A stretch of 5,006 nt of DNA from assembly GCF_004168205.1 (NCBI RefSeq), contig NZ_RCYB01000119.1, positions 1-5,006 of the forward strand. The letters are read 5' to 3'. The notes under the pieces are model-generated. The model was not told the DNA's origin. It did no database searches and worked only from the letters and a program-made list of their open reading frames with translations. The DNA is from Catenibacterium sp. co_0103. GTDB lineage: Bacteria > Bacillota_I > Bacilli_A > Erysipelotrichales > Coprobacillaceae. Every line of letters begins with the position of its first letter. The stretch's first letter is position 1. This document shows positions 1-5,006 of this stretch, one piece after another. The position numbers and the translations under genes are program-made.

Positions 1-4
1 AAAA

Positions 5-70
5 GACAATATAAGAATGTAGGAAAACCTACATTCTTATATTGTCCTAAACCTACATTTTTATATTGAC
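5..70. repeat. Palindrome with an additional direct repeat; possible IS terminus
   Basis: Positions 5-23 (GACAATATAAGAATGTAGG) and 28-46 are perfect 19-bp reverse complements separated by AAAA. Positions 52-70 repeat the second arm in direct orientation with 17 of 19 bases identical, 24 bp after its first occurrence. Families such as IS21 carry several short copies of a transposase-binding repeat near each end and finish in TG...CA; the sequence here runs to TTTTGCA at 71-77. The assignment to an IS end is inference, because no transposase of that element lies inside the window. Other possibilities are a regulatory operator or a recombination site. Confidence 0.7.
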
Positions 71-164
71 TTTTGCATCTGCCATTCTGGTACAAGCCGT
101 ATGTCGCATAATGTGTGGATGTGTCAAGTATAGGACAAAAAAAATTTTATTTTTTTCTGCCGAA

Positions 165-192
165 GACTATCTGACGCTTCCATCAGGTAGTC
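165..192. repeat. Hairpin-forming inverted repeat below the recombinase gene
   Basis: The arms 165-174 (GACTATCTGA) and 183-192 (TCAGGTAGTC) pair over 10 positions around an 8-base loop. Read as + strand RNA one pair is a G-U wobble; read as - strand RNA, the direction of the recombinase transcript, that pair becomes an A-C mismatch. In the - direction the stem is followed after 8 bases by an A7/T8-rich stretch (137-156). It may act as a weak terminator for the recombinase gene, but it lacks an immediately adjacent U-run. Confidence 0.4.
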
Positions 193-223
193 CCAGCACC
201 TTTATTATCTTCTGGTAAGTCAT
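167..223 (-). pseudogene. Possible remnant of a gene following the recombinase (18 codons)
   Basis: An ATG at 223-221 is preceded by AGGA with a 5-base gap, a fair ribosome binding site, and opens an 18-residue frame reading MTYQKIIKVLGLPDGSVR before a TAG at 169-167. It starts 22 bases after the recombinase stop codon and its end lies inside the hairpin arms. It could be the broken start of a second gene in a former operon, or chance. I do not recognise the peptide. Confidence 0.15.
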
Positions 224-245
224 TCTTGTCCTGCTCAAGTTACCT

Positions 246-1352
246 CTATTCTGAAAAAATATCGTCAAAATTCCATTCGATTTCGATTTCATCCTGACTA
301 TGAACACGGATCACCTTGATAATCTCACGCAGCTTCTCTGTATCGAACTTCTGAATTCCCAAGAAATCTTTTAGTTTTATTTTATCAGAAAGTTCATTTT
401 GTTCAAGAAGCTTTTTACTATTCTCCGCATCTTCTATCTTTCGTTTTATTTCCTCCAGCTGTACACTTATCTTTCCTGCTCTCTGCTTATACGAATCACG
501 ATCTATACGACCATCTTTGTAATCATCATAGAGTTTCATCTTTTCCGAGGTCAACTGTCGGCTCTGTTTTTGCAATTCTGCGGTATTGATCTCTTTGTCG
601 TCGCATTGCCTGTTGGAAGACACTTTCTTTTCTTTTTCCAACATTGACGCTGCATACTGATGAACAAGCCCAAGGATATTCTCCTCCAACGGTTCCCGCC
701 GGATCACCAGACTTCGACACACAGGATCTCCATTGGTTCGGGCATCTGAACATTTCAGCAAATGCTCTGTTTCTTTTAGCAGAGAATGCCCGCAGTTAGC
801 ACATAGCAACAATGCCGGCTGTTTTTTACGTCTTTCCAGAGTAAAATTGGTACGTGATTCCGCAACACTTCTCTTCTTTTTCGGATGCATTTCATTTGCT
901 TTTTCAAACAATGCCCTGTCTATAATTGCCGTATGATGATTTTCCAGGCGAACCCATTCTGTTTCATCATTCAGAACTGCTTTATAACCGGTATGCATAC
1001 TGCAACGTGTTTTTCCCCAGATTCTGGTTCCAATATAAATCTCATCCCGGACAATTGCCGCTACTGTCGTAGGGCTCCAGTGTTTCTTTTTGATCATGTC
1101 AAACCTCTGGAACTGCACCTGATCCCCTCTTGATAATTTCTGCTCATCACAAGTGGCAATCGCCTGTCCGTTCAATTCCCTTGTAATATCCGCAAAACTT
1201 GTTCCTTCCGCTGCCATCCGAAAAATCATTTTCACGACTTTTGCAGCCTCTGGATCTACTTCCAGCCTTCCATCTTTTCCTTTTTTATAGCCATATCTGG
1301 CATCCCTAAAAACTTTAAAAATATCACAAAAAACAGTTGACAAGTAAGCCAA
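246..1352 (-). pseudogene. Large serine recombinase lacking its catalytic N-terminal domain
   Basis: Large serine recombinases (TnpX/TndX and phage integrase type) cut and exchange att sites through an N-terminal resolvase domain with a catalytic serine. Here the 368-residue frame begins where the second domain would. The recombinase DNA-binding domain runs from about residue 20 (ARYGYKKGKDGRLEVDPEAA) to 160, including WSPTTVAAIVRDEIYIGTRIWG. A zinc ribbon follows with C184, C187, C201 and C212. A charged coiled coil spans about 240-320, containing the family-like stretch LYDDYKDGRIDRDSY, and the C-terminus IRVHSQDEIEIEWNFDD is typical. The ~150-residue catalytic domain is absent. The only start is a TTG at 1352-1350 without a clear ribosome binding site, and residues 1-17 do not look like recombinase sequence. 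The break lies next to the IS4-type remnant, which probably truncated the gene. It cannot catalyse recombination alone; a DNA-binding remnant is conceivable but unlikely to be expressed. Confidence 0.85.
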
Positions 1353-1388
1353 TATATGTTGCGTAAGCCTTGATTATAAACATATTTC

Positions 1389-1395
1389 AAGGAGG
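1389..1395 (+). promoter_or_regulatory. Strong ribosome binding site of the IS4-type relic
   Basis: AAGGAGG lies 6 bases ahead of the ATG at 1402, a near-perfect Shine-Dalgarno at ideal spacing. It fixes the start of the 112-residue frame and means this relic could still be translated if transcribed. TATAAA at 1375-1380 resembles a -10 box, but no matching -35 is visible. Confidence 0.7.
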
Positions 1396-1401
1396 CTCAT
1401 T

Positions 1402-1740
1402 ATGGCTGATTTTTTCTTATCTAATTTAAAATCCACACTCGACAACTGCATCACAGAACTCGATGAAATTCACTCCATGTTCTGCCGTAATCCGGAAAGT
1501 GATTTTACCAGGAACCGCAAACTTTCTTTCCGCGAGTATATTCAGTTTATGCTCCAGATGCAGAGTAAATCCGTTTCAAATGCAGTAAACATATGCAGGG
1601 CATATCTCAAACACGATGGTAACGAAACAGAGTCCATGCTTCTCATACAAAAGTATCTGACACCTGTCAAGTACAATCGAAAATACCCTATCCACCTCCG
1701 TCCAAAGAGAAATAGGGATTTCATGTATCGGGTTGCATAA
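1402..1740 (+). pseudogene. IS4-family transposase, N- and C-termini fused by an internal deletion
   Basis: This 112-residue frame combines the two ends of an IS4-type (DDE_Tnp_1) transposase. Residues 1-59 match the usual N-terminus: a helical lead, then RNPESDFTRNRKLSFREYIQFMLQM. Residues ~60-112 match the usual C-terminus: a helix with ICRAYLKHDGNETESMLLIQKYLTPV, then IHLRPKRNRDFMYRVA and the stop. Full-length relatives have roughly 430-450 residues, so about 320-340 residues, including the whole DDE catalytic core, are missing. The junction lies near SVSNAV (about 1573-1587), and the reading frame is preserved across it. The start codon has a strong ribosome binding site. It cannot transpose. 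If made, the peptide might bind IS ends or partner transposase, but that is speculation. The family identification comes from recalled sequence character, not a search. Confidence 0.8.
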
Positions 1741-1781
1741 ATCTCGTTACCATTATACTGCATTATAAGGCAGATAAGCAA

Positions 1782-1947
1782 TCTGTCTTTTTAATCTAAA
1801 AAACCTTATCTAAATGACATTGAATGATTTATTTTCTATCTAAAATTTTATTAAAGCGACTAAAGACTCCATAGTTTGTGTGTTTGACTTACTGTTTATA
1901 TCTATTTTCTCCTAAATATTTTTCTAGTCATTGCAATATAAAATTGC
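1782..1947. other. AT-rich stretch with no recognised gene
   Basis: Nothing codes convincingly here on either strand. The only structure seen is repetition of a short TATCTAAA-like word, as in CTTATCTAAATG and TCTATCTAAAAT, which is likely a by-product of base composition. The stretch would be expected to hold the missing 5' part of the serine recombinase if that gene had been split by a simple IS insertion, and it does not. Confidence 0.5.
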
Positions 1948-2337
1948 TTATACAGTCTCTCCCTTAAGCGTCCTGGTATTCTGGATAATATACAGAGCGA
2001 CCGATATGACCATCATTATAGCGCACAAACCAATCAACAGATCTGATACCATCGGTGTAATTTGGAACCATATAATATCCCAATTTGGTATGTAACTTGC
2101 TTTTACTAATCCATGGCGTACCAGATTGGCAATCCACTCTGCATCTTTTACATCCGTCTTACGTCCGGGAACTACTTTGATATGCTGCGCATTCACAACC
2201 ATGATCGGTATCTGTTCTTCTTCAAATATATTATATACAGGTTTCCAATAAGAGCCCGTATTTTCCATGGCAGCCATCTCACAATCTGTTTCTTTCAGCC
2301 ACGAAACTAATTGGAGATCTTGCAGGCCTCCTGGATT
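1948..2337 (-). pseudogene. IS110-family transposase fragment fused to a membrane-protein-like tail
   Basis: The open frame from the ATG at 2277 gives 109 residues, and recognisable homology continues upstream in frame to about 2337 (GGLQDL, then VSWLKETDCE), where a TAG at 2340-2338 closes it. Residues 1-64 are the IS110/Piv-type DEDD domain: AAMENTGSYWKPVYNI, VVNAQHIKVVPGRKTDVKDAEWIANLVRHGLVKASYIP. E5, D42 and D45 match the second to fourth acidic catalytic residues; the first Asp and its surrounding ~45 residues are missing. After N65 the expected transposase sequence stops. The rest (WDIIWFQITPM, then a hydrophobic helix at about 78-98, then QNTRTLKGETV) looks like the C-terminal transmembrane helix and tail of an unrelated membrane protein, possibly a transporter permease; I cannot name it. 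The IS110 C-terminal Tnp_20 domain with its catalytic serine is absent, so the element is dead. Confidence 0.75.
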
Positions 2338-2389
2338 CTATCGACCAGCTTTTTGGAAAATATAATGCTTTTTTATAATCTAATAGCTT

Positions 2390-3927
2390 TTAAAAATCTA
2401 ATGCTGCTATTTTAAATCCGAAGAATAACCGGGTACGTTTTTTGCCATGCACAGGTATCTTGTCCACATGATATCTTCGACGAAGAAGAGAGGGAATTGC
2501 TTCTACTCCATTTCTAAATTTTGCATATTCAGAAAATTCTTCCGTCTGCATGTACTGTAATTGTTTTGCACGACCAACGGATTTCCAAGATACTTCCTTT
2601 CGGACTCGTGTTTTTAGAAAACGCGACTGACACCGTTCTTTGTAAGGACATCCTTCGCAGTCACTTATCCGAAAATACGCAACGGAACGCTCATTGCCTG
2701 GATCATAGATACAGTCTTCAGGTACACGATTATTCTTACATTTGATGAGATATTTTCCATCATCAGTAAAAACAAAATCAGCATATATTTCATCTGGTTT
2801 GCGTCCTGTGAAATTGGTTGTAACAAGTTTTAGATTATGTTCAGATGCTAAACGTGAGTTCTCTTCTCCGCTGTATGCCCCATCGGCAACAATAAAAGAA
2901 CCATCAGAAAAATCTTTTTTCTCATTAAGATAATCTTTCATAAACTGATTATCTGCGTAGGTATTTTGCTGGTAATCGTAGACAATGACCAGACTGCTTT
3001 TTTCTCCGACAGCTTCAACTACGTTTCCAACGTATCCAAGATGTCTGCCACCTGCTTTATAGCGGAAAGTGGCTTCTGGATCAGAAGGATTAAGCAATAC
3101 TTCTGAAGGGTTTTCAACTTCCTCTTTTTTGTCGAAGCCGCCTTGAGCCACCATCATCAATGATTGTGCGTTCCTTTAATAGGCGAATAAGAAGCTGATA
3201 TTCAATTGTATCATCAAAATCACCGGTTGAATCACAAATCTTTATCAAGATATCTGCATCTTTCATCACAACAACGTTTCTCTCAGTTGCATCCATATCC
3301 CGCTTGTGATAAATGCATTTATTATAATCATCTTTTTTAATATAATGATATTGTTCATCCGGAATTTTTGTTCCACGCTCATCCATTATTTTGCAAAGAT
3401 TAGCAACACAAGTATAAAACAATTCAAGCAATGAGAGGTTTCTGATATTTGCAGCAACCATTAAACTGTCCATACGTTGTTTATCCGGAGTGATATCCAT
3501 AAAATCAGATATTTCTTTTGCCATTTTTACAACACATTCATGAATAAGATCAACATCATGCTCTGTTTCCTCTTGCTCTAAACCTGCTGAGGGTTCTGTC
3601 ACTAATTGGCTGCTCTTCAAAACTGGTTGTGTGCAGTGCATACTGATAGCGGATATCAAATGCCATAGCTTCAACGATCTCATCGTCAGTAACATTAAGA
3701 GCTTCTTTAAGAATCAGTGCCCCAACAATCACATTGACCGGAGTATTAGGTCTGGATGCTTTTTTACTGTAAAGAACAGAAAAAATATTTTCATCAATAG
3801 CAGGAAAAACTTTGTCTGCAAAAGTATTTGCCCATGATTTTTCTAACATTCGTTTTTCGCGTTCTGTAAGATTAAAAGTACTGTCTAAAACAGTAAGCTG
3901 CTGATTATCATTTTTAACAAAAGACAT
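2390..3927 (-). pseudogene. IS1182-family transposase, broken by two frameshifts
   Basis: Three overlapping frames together give about 510 residues, the full family length. Frame A (3927 to about 3580) carries the N-terminal domain: LTEREKRMLEKSWANTFADK, then SRPNTPVNVIVGALILKEAL, and YALHTTSFEEQPISDRTLSRFRAR. Frame B (about 3580-3125) has VDLIHECVVKMAKEI and the first catalytic Asp in QRMDSLMVAANIRNLSLLEL. Frame C (about 3125-2390) has LLNPSDPEATFRYKAGG, the second Asp in IVADGAYSG, a cysteine cluster DCEGCPYKERC, and the final Glu in RNGVEAIPSLLRRRYHVDKIP. The first break looks like a short deletion; the second is a 1-base gain in a run of six A/T at 3125-3130. After AALDF a TAA is followed in the same frame by KLLDYKKAL, suggesting a late nonsense change. 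The start at ATG 3927-3925 is favoured over GTG at 3936 because GAGG (3939-3936) sits 8 bases ahead of it. Confidence 0.88.
3125..3130 (-). other. Homopolymer frameshift site in the IS1182 transposase
   Basis: Frame B reads CGA CAA AAA AGA GGA AGT TGA and ends, while frame C reads AAA AAA GAG GAA GTT GAA and continues with family-like sequence. Removing one A from the run of six joins them as RRLRQKEEVENPSEVLLNPS, in line with the family. The shift needed is +1, unlike the -1 programmed slippage used by some IS families, so decay or a base-calling error is the likeliest cause. Confidence 0.6.
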
Positions 3928-3936
3928 ATAGATCAC

Positions 3937-4017
3937 CTCATAAAATGCTACCTACATTTTACCAAAGAATCCAATGTTTTTACATATCGTGTTAGGTTTT
4001 CAAGGTACAAATTTATA
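3937..4017. other. Upstream flank of the IS1182 element
   Basis: This non-coding stretch precedes the transposase start and should contain its promoter and left terminal repeat. I could not match any of it to an inverted copy beyond the transposase 3' end (2340-2390), so the terminal repeats remain undefined and the distal IS end may be lost. Confidence 0.35.
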
Positions 4018-4039
4018 TCAAAGGCTATAAACCTTTTGA
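4018..4039 (-). terminator. Weak candidate terminator of the degV gene
   Basis: TCAAAGG at 4018-4024 and CCTTTTGA at 4032-4039 form a 7-bp stem with a 7-base loop, about 40 bases below the degV stop. On the degV strand it is followed by TATAAATTTG rather than a clean U-run, so termination would be inefficient. It may instead belong to the terminal region of the neighbouring IS. Confidence 0.25.
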
Positions 4040-4078
4040 CACCCTAATCTTTTATTTTATCTTCTCCGGAGCAGTTTT

Positions 4079-4945
4079 TTACACTGGCTTACAGGTGCAT
4101 CCGATTCCCAGTCCATCCGGACCGATATGACAGGACAAACCGAAGGAAAGTTTATCACACATGACTTCCATTCCCGGGAAACTTTCTTTAATCTGGTTTA
4201 CCCATTCTTCTGTCACTTCATCGGTACTGCTGGACGCCGCCATCAGGTACACTTTACCCGCAGCATATTCTTCTCGGAAATTCGTTTCCAGCTCATGCTT
4301 CATTGCATCGATCATAACTTTACGTGATTTCTTCATACCACGGCATTTCTGGTAGATATCAAGCTTTCCTGTGCTGAAATGCATAACAGGTTTGATATTC
4401 AGGACATCTGCTGCCAAAGCTGTCACAGAGCTGACTCTTCCTCCTTTTTTGAGATATTTCAGTGTGCTGAGTCCGATATAAATTGTCATTTTTTCTCTGG
4501 TTTCTTCAAGAATTTTCTTGATTTCGACTACACTGTATCCTTCTTCTGCCATTTCTACTGCATCAAGAACAGAACGATGCATCGGGGTTGCCACACGACC
4601 GTTATCTACGACAAACACCTTACCGGCAAATTCATCTTCATTTGCCATGGCTTCTGCTGTCATACAGGACCCACTTAAAGCACTACTAAGAGGAATATAA
4701 ACAATCTCCTCATATTCTTTCAGCATCTCTTTCCACATATCCATAACTTCTGTTGGTGACGGCTGAGATGTAGATACATCTACGCCCTTTCGAAGCATAT
4801 CATAAAATTCATCTCTGGAAAGATCTACTCCTTCACGATACACTTTCTCTCCGATATAAAAGGGCATCGGTAGTACCTTAATTCCGAGTCTCTGCGCTTC
4901 TTCGCTCAAAATCCCACTGTGGCTGTCTGTCATGATTTCCTCCAT
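4079..4945 (-). CDS. DegV-family fatty-acid-binding protein (FakB-like)
   Basis: DegV-family proteins are soluble two-domain proteins that hold one fatty acid. In Firmicutes, FakB members present it to the kinase FakA, making acyl phosphate for phospholipid synthesis. Numbering from ATG 4945, the protein has 288 residues, the normal size. It shows the N-terminal strand and MTDSHSGI, the ligand-site motifs STSQPSP (T59-S60) and SSALSGS (S87-S93), VVDNGRVA, the hallmark LKYLKKGGRVSS (R170), and near the C-terminus CHIGPDGLGIG with the conserved His (H263). The ending GCTCKPV is cysteine-rich. Three starts are possible. GTG 4972 adds nine basic residues encoded in a hairpin and is unlikely. ATG 4945 keeps the first beta strand (MEEIMTDS) and is chosen. 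ATG 4933 has the best ribosome binding site (GGAGG, 5-base gap) but would delete that strand. No fakA is in the window, so the specific FakB role is inferred from the family. Confidence 0.9.
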   Translation of the reverse strand: MEEIMTDSHSGILSEEAQRLGIKVLPMPFYIGEKVYREGVDLSRDEFYDMLRKGVDVSTSQPSPTEVMDMWKEMLKEYEEIVYIPLSSALSGSCMTAEAMANEDEFAGKVFVVDNGRVATPMHRSVLDAVEMAEEGYSVVEIKKILEETREKMTIYIGLSTLKYLKKGGRVSSVTALAADVLNIKPVMHFSTGKLDIYQKCRGMKKSRKVMIDAMKHELETNFREEYAAGKVYLMAASSSTDEVTEEWVNQIKESFPGMEVMCDKLSFGLSCHIGPDGLGIGCTCKPV

Positions 4946-4949
4946 TTCC

Positions 4950-4968
4950 CCGCGCCTTCGTTGCGCGG
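4950..4968. repeat. GC-only hairpin just ahead of degV
   Basis: CCGCGC at 4950-4955 and GCGCGG at 4963-4968 form a perfect 6-bp GC-only stem with a 7-base loop. It lies 4 bases outside the chosen ATG and 16 outside the alternative ATG at 4933, and stands out in AT-rich DNA. On the degV transcript it would be close to the translation start and could dampen initiation, or it may be the terminator stem of an upstream gene, though no U-run follows. Confidence 0.5.
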
Positions 4969-4972
4969 ACAC

Positions 4973-5001
4973 AAATATATAACCAAACTCAAATCCACCA
5001 A
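4973..5001 (-). promoter_or_regulatory. Possible degV promoter (weak)
   Basis: On the degV strand TATATT is preceded 17 bases upstream by TTTGGT, a poor -35 match. The -10-like element is just upstream of the GC hairpin, so a transcript would begin near that stem. The window ends a few bases further on, so an upstream operon promoter cannot be excluded. Confidence 0.2.
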
Positions 5002-5006
5002 AACTA

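Larger units (their letters stand above)
1359..1781. mobile_element. Candidate miniature IS4-type element (internal deletion derivative)
   Basis: The short transposase relic at 1402-1740 has about 40 bp of non-coding DNA on each side, as in a complete IS. The outer sequences are imperfect inverted repeats: 1359-1379 reads TTGCGTAAGCCTTGATTATAA, and the reverse complement of 1761-1781 reads TTGCTTATCTGCCTTATAATG. They align with a few mismatches and gaps. The boundaries are approximate and no target-site duplication was identified. If correct, the element is about 420 bp and could be mobilised only by a full-length relative. Confidence 0.35.

Noticed and set aside
1..70. CRISPR array
   Set aside because: There are only three repeat copies, one inverted, with spacing of 4-5 bases and no spacers or cas genes.
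399..1133. Rightward and alternative-frame open frames opposite the serine recombinase
   Set aside because: They lie antisense to or out of phase with a frame having clear domain homology, and their products are low-complexity or unlike any known protein.
1337..1358. Promoter with TTGACA at 1337-1342 and TATATG at 1353-1358
   Set aside because: The spacing is only 10 bases, too short for a sigma-70-type promoter.
1542..1781. Leftward 79-residue frame over the IS4-type relic
   Set aside because: It is antisense to the recognisable transposase ends and shows no family features.
3114..3160. Programmed -1 frameshifting in the IS1182 transposase
   Set aside because: The shift required at the A6 run is +1, and members of this family normally encode one uninterrupted transposase.
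4060..4080. CTCCGGAG as a degV terminator
   Set aside because: It is a loopless 8-bp palindrome that cannot form a proper hairpin, and no U-run follows in the degV direction.
4127..4700. Four rightward frames inside degV
   Set aside because: They are antisense shadows of a well-supported DegV protein.

Overview
The window is AT-rich DNA from a low-GC Firmicute. The transposase types and the DegV protein resemble those of gut Clostridia (Lachnospiraceae-like); this is inferred from protein character, since no rRNA or housekeeping marker is present. One gene looks intact, the degV-family lipid-binding protein at the right edge. Nearly everything else is a graveyard of mobile elements.

Layout from left to right. 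(1) Positions 1-77 hold a perfect 19-bp inverted repeat with a third, 17/19 direct copy, probably the end of an insertion sequence lying beyond the left edge. (2) Positions 165-192 form a hairpin below the 3' end of a large serine recombinase gene read leftward (246-1352). That gene keeps the recombinase domain, zinc ribbon and coiled coil but has lost the catalytic N-terminal domain. (3) At the point where that domain should begin there is a rightward, internally deleted IS4-type transposase (1402-1740). The first ~59 residues are joined in frame to the last ~53, behind a strong Shine-Dalgarno. (4) After about 200 bp of unassigned AT-rich DNA comes a leftward chimera (1948-2337): an IS110-type transposase fragment joined in frame to a membrane-protein-like tail. 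(5) Next to it lies a leftward IS1182-type transposase (2390-3927), broken by two frameshifts and probably a late nonsense codon, with all three catalytic acidic residues still readable across the frames. (6) Leftward degV (4079-4945) follows, with a GC-only hairpin just in front of its start.

The genes do not form a pathway. The picture is repeated insertion and decay at one locus beside a stable chromosomal gene. I do not see convincing evidence of a new biological system. The points most worth a second look are the in-frame deletion derivative of the IS4 transposase, the IS110/membrane-tail fusion, and the repeat cluster at the left edge.
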